Shown here in pieces: positions 1 to 9,211 of a DNA stretch of 64,000 bases (position 1 is its first letter; each line of letters starts with the position of its first letter). Source of the stretch: Bipolaris cookei (taxonomy: Eukaryota; Ascomycota; Dothideomycetes; Pleosporales; Pleosporaceae); the NCBI GenBank assembly GCA_002286855.1, contig NRSV01000027.1, positions 141,772 to 205,771 on the forward strand, in the 5' to 3' direction. The translations under genes and the position numbers were made by a program. Below the pieces are notes generated by a model. It did no database searches, was not told the DNA's origin, and saw only the letters and a list, made by a program, of their open reading frames with translations.

Positions 1-1
1 A

Positions 2-298
2 GAGCGTCTCAACAATACAAAGAATGGCCAGTTGTTGCAGGGCGCTGCGCATCTTGTCAAGCCAAACACGCATGCCCAGCTGCCCAAGACGGTGGTTGCA
101 TGCTCCGAGTGCTACGCCAACAATCTTGAATGCGACAGTGAGGCGAGATGCCGCAGTTGTACCGAACGCAACACATCGTGTGGGCGTTGGAGGTGCTCAA
201 TGAAGCATAAGCTGGGCGACTGTCCCCTTGTACCATGCAAACTCTCGCACGACTTGCAGGGCTGGCTTATTCTCCCAACAGAGAGGCCTCAGCGGTGA
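2..298 (+). CDS. C-terminal end of a cysteine-cluster protein (partial)
   Basis: The frame is open from the window edge to a stop at 296-298, so only the last ~98 residues are visible and the true start lies outside. The segment contains six cysteines spaced C-x2-C-x6-C-x5-C-x2-C-x6-C, the spacing of a fungal Zn(II)2Cys6 binuclear cluster, followed by three more cysteines. The loops are acidic and polar and lack the basic residues usual in DNA-binding clusters, and the cluster sits at the C-terminus instead of the N-terminus. I do not recognise the family. It may bind zinc; DNA binding is not supported. Confidence 0.55.
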   Translation, partial: ERLNNTKNGQLLQGAAHLVKPNTHAQLPKTVVACSECYANNLECDSEARCRSCTERNTSCGRWRCSMKHKLGDCPLVPCKLSHDLQGWLILPTERPQR

Positions 299-844
299 GA
301 AATGTGCCATGATTGGAGATGGTACTGCATGAGTGGAAAAGGAACAACTCTAGTAGCTGCTTTCAGACATGTGTTCGAATAGGTCTTAGCAGCGGAGTTT
401 CGGGAAGGTGAGGATGCATGATTTTTATTATGCAGGCTACCATACACGTGCATACGTATGATGGAGTAGCTTTTGCAAAACTTTCCATGACCTTATAAGT
501 ATCGATATATGCGATACGGGAATCATAATCCCATGTCTTGGAGTCCCTGGTATGTGAATTCAAGCATATATTTCTCTAGTTTCTTTCCTGCAGGTTTCCT
601 GATCATTGTTTCTAGTCTAGCCTTTGTCTACTAATGATGGCACACAAGAGTATGATATGTGAGAGAGGGGAAAGGGAGAAGGAATAAATTCAACTTTTAA
701 ACACAAGCTTGTGCTCTATATACACTGTTACGCAATCTATTGAGAAATCGCGTTTGGTAGAGCTTCCAGGTGTTCGATTGGCGGCTATGATCTGCTCTTT
801 GCGTCTGAGGAATGGCTTTCGTAGCTTTTGGATCACGGAGCTAA
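299..844. other. Intergenic, no gene seen
   Basis: AT-rich 3' flanking sequence between two convergent genes. Only short chance reading frames are present, and I see no RNA gene or repeat. Confidence 0.5.
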
Positions 845-2446
845 TCATCTGCCAAATCGTTTAAGCTCCCACATCCTGAGCGGCGGATACACGACCGAAG
901 CCCATGCGAAACCGACAAAGTTACCCATCTAGAAGGCATTAGTATGAGTTACCAAAGTTTGCACATGTATTTCACATACGTCAGCACCGTATGTTCCAAC
1001 TTGTTTGGCGATAGGCCCAATGTACCAGACTTGTGCCATGCACATGATGGCGCCAATCCAACCGATGACAAAGGCAACCAACGCTGCAATGCCCAATGGC
1101 AGCTTCTTCTTCTGGTTCCATACTTCCCAGTTGAAGCCGGTCTTGCGGCGGAAGATCAAATGCTCCTCTAGGATAATGGTAATCCAGATAGACACCCAAT
1201 AGCCCATGAGAGCCAGGAAATTGGTAAAGATTTCTGCGAGGTGCGCACGTCCTGCCAGTGCGCAGACTGTGAAGATGATGACGCCGACGGTATTCCAGAT
1301 TACTCTTGGCATGGCGGCGGCGTAACGGCCGAGGATTTGCGCATCGATTCCAGAAGAGTATGTTGGTACAATGAGGTTGGCGACGAGTCCCAAAGCGACA
1401 ATCACGCCACAAAAAGAGCCAAATGCGCCGAGAGGCTTGTAGCCCTCCACAATGAGCGCACCCTGCGATACGCCGTACGCCGCTTCCCAGTCTACATTGT
1501 TCGTCATACCAGATGCCAGCCCAATCCCAAGGACAAAAGCGAATGTAAAACTACACATTAAGCCAATCATGGTCATGCTGAAGATGCTTAGAGACGATGC
1601 ATGCTCAGGGTAGTAAACGAAGTAGTCGGCTGCACCACCACCATATGTGATTGCTGCTGCGAGGGTAAGGCCGAAAAAGCTGATTCGATTCCCAATAATG
1701 GTATTTGGATTTTCATCGCCATGAGACTTGGAAGACATGTCGAATCGCGGGCCTGCGACGCCTGCCAATATACAGAGTACTACGAGCTGTGGCAGCCATG
1801 CCCAGCGCTCGTAATAGTGAAATATCCGATATCCGAATGTGGTAATTGCCCAAGAAATGACGGCCACGATGAGGATGCCAACCACGACAGACATAGAGTT
1901 TGTCGAGACAGCGGAAAGGATTTGGCCTGCTACTACACAGTCGATCATGCCATATCCGAGCAATACGATGATGTTGAGTAACACAATGATCTTGGACGGC
2001 CACCAACCCGTAATATACCGCGAAAAGATCATGGTACGGTTGCCGCTCTTTGGGCCAAATGTGGCTACATAGGCGACTACGAGGCAACCAACCATTGCAC
2101 CAAAGACGCTCAATAAACAGGCGTCTGTGAAGCCGAGGGCGAAAACGGCAGGTCCAAGCATTCCCAGTGTGATGTTGTTGGCTGCCAAGTTGACACTAAA
2201 CCACATGATTACGACCTGCGAATAACCCAAAAGGCGTAAGTCATGACGTTCGTGGGGCTCGACACGCTGGATGCCGCGGGCCTCGAGATTGTATGCTACA
2301 AGCTGGCTCTCGAATATCTTCCAAGTCTTTTGCCATTTTGCATAGTGTATATCATCCTGGCGCTCGATATCGTGAGTCAATGGTGAATTACTTGCGTCCG
2401 GCGCATCTTGCGTTTTCTCATCGTGTGGCTTCGCGATAGAGTCCAT
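845..2446 (-). CDS. NCS1-family (Fcy2-like) permease, probably thiamine-related
   Basis: Two exons (2446-980 and 928-845) encode about 516 residues. The 51-bp intron has a GTATGT donor, a TACTAAT-like branch site and a CTAG acceptor; splicing restores the tail MGNFVGFAWASVVYPP and so on. The protein has a hydrophilic N-terminus of ~85 residues, then about twelve hydrophobic segments, with FGPKSGNRTMIFSRY after the third, as in purine-cytosine permeases of the nucleobase:cation symporter-1 family. It should act in the plasma membrane. Family membership alone would suggest purine or cytosine uptake, but the leader carries a TPP riboswitch, as seen in fungal thiamine genes and in the Neurospora transporter NCU01977. 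I therefore infer transport of thiamine or a thiamine precursor. No frame breaks are seen. Confidence 0.9.
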
Positions 2447-2455
2447 GGCACCGAC

Positions 2456-2614
2456 CTAGAGCCATTAGCAGCAGCCTCCAGTTTTTGAAGGGAGCAAAGC
2501 ATGAGTCCTTTCGCAGGTTTTAACCTGATCAAGTTCAGACCGTATATCTCAGATCGCTGCCATCCACGAAGGAAATGAATAGCGAGCGAACACCGGTCTC
2601 ATGCATTGTGTTAC
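2456..2614 (-). promoter_or_regulatory. Putative riboswitch-containing 5'-UTR intron with uORFs
   Basis: A CAG/GTAACA donor (2614) and a branch-like GCTAAT with CTCTAG acceptor (2457-2456) frame a 159-bp intron containing the whole aptamer. If the intron is retained, three upstream ATGs (at 2606, 2602 and 2502) precede the true start. The first opens a 23-codon frame ending at 2535, and the third overlaps the main start out of frame. Splicing would remove all three and leave a 9-nt gap before the ATG. The splice sites are inferred, not proven. Confidence 0.55.
2499..2604 (-). ncRNA. TPP riboswitch (THI element) in the permease leader
   Basis: On the minus strand a perfect 7-bp P1 stem (GCATGAG with CTCATGC) encloses a P2 stem (GACCG with CGGTC), the invariant CTGAGA, then TGAACTTGATC, a P5 hairpin CAGG/CCTG, and GCGAAAGGA. 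These are the conserved thiamine-pyrophosphate aptamer blocks in correct order. The variable P3 arm is short. The 3' end lies about 50 nt upstream of the permease start codon. Known fungal TPP aptamers act by controlling alternative splicing of the leader. Confidence 0.93.
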
Positions 2615-3427
2615 CTGAGGTTGCCTTGATCGGGCGACATTCTGCTACTTGGCTGTATCATGGCTGCAATGCCGTACTTTGTTTTGAATGTAGAGTTTAT
2701 AATGTGGTACAGAAAGATGAATTGCGAGAGAGGTGCAAGAGGCGTTGATTCAGAAAAGAACAATCACGTGTGGGGTGATTATCAGGCAACCCCGCCCGCA
2801 GACATCATGCCGTTTGAAAATCCCTGCGTATCCCGCGCAGCCCAGCCGTAACCCCTGTAACATGACGTGATAGTGACCCATTGTTGTTGTCATTGAATTC
2901 CATGTCGTAAGCATGGCTTCTTCTACTACAGAGATGGACTGAATGCTAGAAGTGGTGCGAACAACTAAGCTTCAAGAGCATGAGTTTGTCAACCATTAGT
3001 GCGTTCAAGTCAGCCTCTGTAGTTTGACATCACGACCGCACCACACTAGACATGAGATGATGATTATCAACACCACCATGCGCGTTCAACAAGTCTGCGT
3101 GACTCTTTACCACCTACTCTTTCAAAGCTAGTTCATGTCACACAGGCGTTCTGACTCGACTTTTGCAGATCGTCTAAGACCGGGACAAGGGTAACCCCAC
3201 AACAAGACAGAGTACGCCTTCTTCGCATCCGATTGGAATATGCAATGTCGAGTGCAGTCGCGTAGCTTCGTAGGACGATTTTGCGAAGGCTAAACCGGTT
3301 GTCGACCGCCGTGCCAATGAGTACTCCATCACGGGTTTCCGGATGGTAATTTAAGTACCTGGCAAGGCGCCCTGGCCGTAGTATTTTTTTTGCAATTGAC
3401 CAAGCTATCATTTACTTCCTCGACATC
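2615..3427. other. Shared upstream region of permease and amine oxidase
   Basis: About 0.8 kb between two divergent genes. I see no convincing coding region, RNA gene or repeat. A 92-codon minus frame at 3133-3411 resembles no family and has no intron context. Confidence 0.45.
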
Positions 3428-5294
3428 ATGGTGTGGGTAAAGAGCTTCTTACTGACCATTGGGCTGGCGCCAGCTCTGACTTGCGCTGCGCCAACGATTC
3501 ATGGACGCGACACCAACAGCACATGCAGAAGAACAAAGGTAGCAATCATGTATGTTGAAGTAAATCTACTACGCGGATTCAGGGACTGACCTTATCCAGA
3601 GGAGGCGGTGTTGCCGGTATAACAGCAGCAGTGAGTATGCCTTTTTGGATACGGTCTCTATCCGACTCTGTATCTGACATATTAAAACTTGTACCATCAT
3701 ACTGATTTCTCCCCAGCAAGCATTGTCTAATCAATCAATCTCCGACTTTCTCATCTTCGAGTACCAGAATCGCATTGGTGGCCGCATGCTAAACACCGAG
3801 TTTGGCTCAGACTCCAACGGCAACCCATATACGGTCGAACTCGGCGCAAACTGGATCTCCGGATTAGGCGAAAACACAAAAAACGGCCCAGAAAACCCAG
3901 TCTGGACTTTTTCGAAGCAAGTCGACCTGACGAGTCCCAACTCTGATGCTTTTTCTATTGCGACTTACGATGAAACCGGGGCTGTCAATTACACTGAGAT
4001 CCTTGATGAGTTTGAAGAAACCTGGACTAACTTTGAGCAGAGGGCTGGGATGATACTTTCAGAAAACCTACAGGACAGGAGTGCTCGTGCGGGCTTTTAG
4101 CAGAGCGGATGGCGACCAAAGAGCGATCCCATGCGCAGGGCAGTCGAGTACTATCTTTGGGACTGGGAGACAGCACAGGTAAGCTTTTAGCATAATACTT
4201 GGATATTGAAAATATGGTGATGTTTGATCGTGTTACAAAGACACCTGAAGAATCAGGCTTTGTATATGGAATCACGGGATGGAATTTGACATACTATGGA
4301 TTCTCCGAGGAGAGCAAATGTAAGTCCTCATTCAAATGCACGCGGAAGATGCTTTGTTGATTTCGATGGCTCCACAGTCTGCGCTGACCCCCGCGGCTTC
4401 AGCACGTGGCTCAAGAACCAGGCGTCCAAATTTCTCCAACCAAATGACCCTCGTCTCCTTCTCAACACTATCGTGACAAACACTAGCTACTCGGACACTG
4501 GCGTAAAAATCACCGCCTCAGATGACTCCTGTGTAGCTGATTATGCCATTTCTACCGTATCTCTCTGTGTTCTACAGAACGAAGTCATTACTTTCGAGCC
4601 CGAGCTACCAGAATGGAAGCAATCTGCCATTGCCACCTTCGCATTTGGCACATACACAAAGATCTTCTTCCAGTTCAACGAGACCTTTTGGCCAGACGAC
4701 AAGCAATTTCTCCTCTACGCAGATCCCACAAACCGAGGCTACTGGACTGTTTGGCAGAGTCTTTCAACCAAAGACTATTATCCCGGCTCCAACATTATTT
4801 TCGCTACGTTCGTGGACGAGCAATCGTACCGCGTTGAGGCGCAAGATGACGAGACTACTAAGGCAGAAGGTATGGCTGTCCTCCGCAAAATGTTTCCCAA
4901 CGTCACTATTCCAGAGCCCATAGCGTTCACATACCCGCGCTGGACTCAAACGCCGTGGTCGTACGGCTCTTATTCCAACTGGCCTGTTGGTACAACGCTC
5001 AAGATGCATCAGAACCTGCGCGCGAATGTGGGGAGATTGTTTTTCGCCGGCGAGGCTATGAGCACGGAGTACTGGGGCTTCCTCCATGGAGCGTGGTATG
5101 AAGGTCGCGAAGTGGGACAACGCATTGCGGGGCAGCTGACTACTGAGTGCGTCAACGTTGCGAGTGGGTGCGGCGATCTGAACAAGTATGAGGTATTGCA
5201 TGGTACGACGGAGCTTTGGGAACTCAATGCGTTTAATGGCATGAGGACGAGTCCGTTCTTCGTTGCTGATGCTGGAGATGAGGAAGATGTGTAA
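3428..5294 (+). pseudogene. Secreted FAD polyamine/amine oxidase with an in-frame stop
   Basis: Five exons fit: 3428-3549, 3600-3630, 3717-4178, 4241-4319, 4378-5294, giving ~536 codons. The start encodes a signal peptide (MVWVKSFLLTIGLAPALTCA). Splicing exons 1-3 restores the FAD dinucleotide motif VAIIGGGVAGITAAQAL and a downstream RIGGRM. The C-terminus has LFFAGEAMSTEYWGFLHGA, the second FAD contact of flavin amine oxidases. All introns are GT..AG. One TAG at 4098-4100 interrupts an otherwise conserved stretch (ENLQDRSARAGF, stop, QSGWRPKSDP); no plausible intron removes it. The rest of the frame is open, so this is either a very young null allele, a read-through case or a base-call error. 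The expected activity is oxidation of extracellular polyamines. Confidence 0.8.
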
Positions 5295-5391
5295 AGATAA
5301 GATGCGGAAATATATAATGTAATGAATGCTTAATGACTTGTGACCATGAAAGATACTGAGGTATGGTGTCGAACGTACCATTTTCGTCTTG

Positions 5392-6178
5392 TCATTTCGC
5401 GTCTAATCTGAGCTTGATCTCCACCCATATTGACACATGATCGCTGGGGCCTCGTTCTGTCTCGCTATTCATAATACCACAAGCCTTTACACATCCCTTG
5501 TCCCAAAAACCTCATCCAGCGATGAAGTAGTCCATCCTATCACAACTAGTCTCCCATTCCCTGTTACGTGAATAGTACGTGTACCTCCTCTCTTGCTCCT
5601 ACATCTTCCTTCAGATATCAATGCCGTTCAGTCCAACGGGTTTCTTCTTGTCATTACTTCTTTCAAGCAACATGTCATGGAAATATCCACGATTCATGAC
5701 GTGGTCCCCAGGAAAGACCCTCAATTAAGGATACTCATCGCGCTCGTTAGGAGGACCATTAATGTCACTCGCAAGCAAAATACTCCAGCCCTGCTCCTCT
5801 AACCTCTTACACTTACCCATCAACAAACGATAGAATTATCGCTTGCGATAGTGTCGTTCCCCGCACAGCTCCGCTTTGTGTATCGCGATACAAGTAGTCT
5901 GCCCCATTAATGGCGTAGATGTTGAAAATTGCGAGTTTCGGCAATGTGGTTCAATATGTGAGTTCTACTATTGATACTCAACCTTTGCGATCCCAGTCAA
6001 CTGTTCGCAGTGCCGCTGTGTAGGTGTCGCCCAAGTCACGGCGCAAAATGCTGCATACACCATACGCTTTCCCGCTTCGTCGTGGACCACGCGCATTGTG
6101 AGGCTTGGTGGGAAGGGTGAAGTGTGCGTCGTACAGTGGACCTTTGGGAGTGTTTGAACTGATCTCTGAGAGCAAGTG
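5392..6178 (-). pseudogene. Decayed endonuclease/exonuclease/phosphatase-fold gene
   Basis: Minus-strand translation gives a nearly collinear series of recognisable segments broken by stops and probably one frameshift: GKAYGVCSILRRDL, LAIFNIYAINGADY, GWSILLASDINGPPNERDE, YTYYSRNREWETSCDRMDYF, and a terminal RGPSDHVSIWVEIKL. These match the order of a Mg-dependent EEP-superfamily hydrolase, including the D-N-like and SDH catalytic regions. At least five stops can be explained by C:G to T:A change (for example CAA to TAA and TGG to TGA), which suggests RIP. The 5' end is not clear. It lies tail-to-tail with the amine oxidase. Confidence 0.75.
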
Positions 6179-6902
6179 CGAGTTGATGGCTGTTCTTACA
6201 GCATCTTAAGTTCTTATATCTTTGGATGCGATTTTGACTTCTTAGAAGAAGAAGAAGATAGACAGGCAGCAGTAGCAATACAAGAAGGCCCTGAGTGAAG
6301 CAGGATACAATTGGTCTTTTCTATCCTCCTTGTTGCTATCTTTTGGTGCTTTAAAGAATGACGTAATTGATGGTTGGAGAAAGGGTGAAATTCCATTGAT
6401 TTTCCATGAGAAAATGCGCAGGGCGTTTGCTTCCAGGGGTAGAAGAATTGTAGAATTGATGAATGATGTTGCCCCCTGGGAACTTTTCGCCGTTACAGTT
6501 GACTTGGTAGTAGTCTTGCGCCGCTTAGCAAGCAAAGGACTAATAGCACGATTCATGAATATCCCGTGTCAATATATCGAAGTTTGCAGCTGCCTCAGGG
6601 CATCTATAATGGGATGTGACGTCATATACCATCAAGTATATTAGAGGTGGTACTGGCTGGTATGTGCTGCAAGACATTTGCTAGTGACGGTCGATCGCCC
6701 GTGCACGTGGCCGGGACGGGACGCGTCAATCAACATGCTTCACATGTGTTGATTGGGCAGGGATCGGCCACATCATTCATCGACCCCTCTCAACCGCTTA
6801 ACACTCCAACTTCAACGCCACCCCTCCGCCACCATTGTGGTATAAACCCTAGTCCTCAATTCCTCAGCCACACCCATATCTCACATTTCAAACTCATTTA
6901 AA
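6179..6902. other. Upstream region of the metacaspase gene
   Basis: No coding region recognised. The last 250 bp become pyrimidine-rich and hold a TATA-like box. Confidence 0.4.
6841..6846 (+). promoter_or_regulatory. TATA-like box before the metacaspase
   Basis: TATAAA lies 57 bp upstream of the ATG at 6903, in a pyrimidine-rich leader. The spacing is plausible for a fungal core promoter; no experimental support can be seen. Confidence 0.35.
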
Positions 6903-7908
6903 ATGGCTTACCACCGCAAGAAGAGCCTGCTCATCGGTATCAACTATGTCGGCAGTAGTCACGAACTACGCGGCTGCCACGCCGATGTAGACAACATGGC
7001 TGAGTTCCTTTTCTACCGTGGCTATGACAACTCTCCAAAGGACCGTGTCATTCTGACCGACCGCCCTGAAGTTCCACCCGACTCTCCCTACTACCCCACC
7101 GGCCACAACATTCTTGCAGCAATGGACTGGCTCGTCTCGGAACCTGGATGCACTCTCTTTCTTCACTACTCGGGTCACGGCGGCCAAATTGCGGATACGG
7201 ACGGAAATAGAACGACGGGTCTGGATGCATCCCTTGTTCCCATCGACTTTGAGCAGAGAGGTCAGATTTCGAGTACGATTCTGCACCAGCATCTTGTCAC
7301 TCGTATGGCACGTGATTGTACACTCTTCGTGATCATGGACTGCTGCCACTCTGGAAGTGCGCTAGAACTCCCCTATGTTTACCGCTCCGACAGTGATGGC
7401 CAGATCAGTCTGATGGACAATCTGAAGACGGGTCTCCATCTTGCAGAAGAAGCCCGCGATATCATCTCAGGTGGCTTTACGTTCGACAAGGTCGGCGAGG
7501 CGCAACAGCTTCTTGCAGGAGCCAGCAGCTTTTTCAAGAGCCTTAGACATATGGGCGAGGAGCAAGAGGAAGGACTTGAAGATGGAGAGTTTGCTGACCA
7601 GTATGGCAACGAACGGAAAATGGTTACCATGTTCTCTGGTTGCAAAGACGAGCAGACAAGTGCTGATGCGCATATTGAAGGCCGTGCAACCGGAGCCATG
7701 ACTTGGGCGTTTCTAGAGATGATGAAGAGGACGGAACGCCCGAGCTACGCTGAGGTGCGTTTTCTATGTTATAATATTGTGCTTTGCTGACTGGTTATAG
7801 ACCCTCAAATATACAAGAAAGTTGCTGGACGAAAGCAACTATACCCAGATTCCCCAGCTGAGCTGTGGGCTGGACATTGATCTGGATGAGATGGCACTGG
7901 TGCTATAA
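6903..7908 (+). CDS. Metacaspase (type I-like, caspase clan CD)
   Basis: Two exons, 6903-7754 and 7801-7908 (46-bp intron), encode 319 residues. The p20 domain begins at once (KKSLLIGINYVGSSHELRGC). The catalytic histidine lies in FLHYSGHGGQ (about residue 90) and the catalytic cysteine in VIMDCCHSGSALELPY (about residue 147). The p10-like part contains TMFSGCKDEQTSADA and a terminal region completed by exon 2. Metacaspases cleave after Arg/Lys, are calcium dependent, and act in stress, protein quality control and cell death. The long Pro/Gln-rich prodomain usual in fungal type I enzymes is absent. Upstream sequence shows no additional exon that I can support. Confidence 0.93.
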
Positions 7909-8257
7909 TTTCCATCAGATATGTAAAAAGCGAGCGGTAGCCACTAAAAACAATCTGCTAATATATTGCCACAACTTCGCATTAGAATTAGAATTAGCGA
8001 TGACCTAGCAACATACTGCAGTTTGGTATTCTATGTGCGCGCCCATGTCATGTTGATACCGACAAACTGCCCTTTGCCATAGGCAACGGGAACACTGGTA
8101 AAGCACTATTGCAAACTTTATCCAATCATTGCAGACAAGTAAATAGCAGCATGACAACCGACTACTATGTTACAAACTAGCACGCATACTCCCCAACATC
8201 CCCTTGACCATCGAACGTACTTCAATCCAATACCAAAACCCTCCCACACCAACAGAA
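7909..8257. other. Intergenic, nothing recognised
   Basis: About 350 bp of 3' flank of the metacaspase and 5' flank of the next small gene. No motif stands out apart from a short repeated gaattagaatta run near 7985. Confidence 0.4.
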
Positions 8258-8641
8258 ATGTCAAGCAACTCCATAGACCCCCTACGCATACGTCTTTTCT
8301 CCGAAATTAAACTCACACTCGCTCAACATGGTATCAGCGAAGACGCCATGAACGAAACATCAAGTCTGTACCCACTTGAGTCCCCTTCTCCCTAATCCCC
8401 CTACTACACTAACAGTTCCCCTTTTCAAGAAAAGCTCGCCTTCATCACGCGCTACTACCTCAACACACCCGACGTCAACCCCCTGCAAATCAGCATACCC
8501 ACGATTACGCTGCCGATTCGAAGTCCCTCTAGTGACAGAAATCGTCCACAAGACCGCTCTCGTGGTGCAAAAAGGAGCGATGAGCTGTGTATCAGGAACT
8601 TCTGCGTCTTCTTCGTCCAGCGCCGCAAACGCCGAGGCTAA
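8258..8641 (+). CDS. Small hypothetical protein (two-exon model)
   Basis: A possible model joins 8258-8363 to 8430-8641 (intron GTCTGT to TTTTCAAG), giving 105 residues that start MSSNSIDPLRIRLFSEIKL and continue KLAFITRYYLNTPDVNPLQ. I do not recognise the family. An overlapping frame over the second half continues to 8708 and reads VPLVTEIVHKTALVVQKG with a terminal RMHVLIQYINHVGH, which also looks protein-like. A one-base shift near 8520 would join the two. Either the splice model is wrong or the gene carries a frameshift. No signal peptide or membrane segment is seen. Confidence 0.35.
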
Positions 8642-9211
8642 CCTTTCGATTCCTACAGAACCGCGTATGCATGTGCTTATTCAATATATTAACCATGTTG
8701 GGCATTAGAAGAGCTTGATTGAAGGGTTTGTGTTGACGGCAGAATAGGAGGTCAGAGGAATAACCAATCGTGTAAAGATAGTGAGTGCGTTTGAGGGGAG
8801 GAGGAAAAGGAAGGGATGTAAGAAACATAGTGCCATGGGGTCAGTGTGTGATCTCCAGGGATGGGACGATGGTTGCTAAATCGACTGGCGATATGCATTC
8901 CACAAAAGAATCCACAAGACGCATCGCATATAAATAGAATAAGGATTGATTCTCAGCAACGAGGTACGTAGCCAAAAAATCAGCCAGTCATTCATATGTA
9001 CTTAGATCAGAGGTATGACTAAAAAAAAGACGAAACAGACATACAAAAGGTATCCCCCCAATATCCAATGAAAATCCATACACACCCAAAACACCTATCC
9101 CGCTGCCTTTCCAATGCCACGAAGGAAAAGGATCGCGACCAGAAATAAACGCCTCTCGAATGCAACTATTCGCCACCCGTTAATGCGTTGGAGGCGTCCT
9201 CTCGAAGACAT
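8642..9211. other. Intergenic, nothing recognised
   Basis: 3' flanks of the small gene and of the convergent histone deacetylase gene. No other coding region is supported. Confidence 0.4.

Noticed and set aside
3133..3411. 92-codon minus frame upstream of the amine oxidase
   Set aside because: No family resemblance, no signal peptide, no splice context; expected by chance in 0.8 kb.
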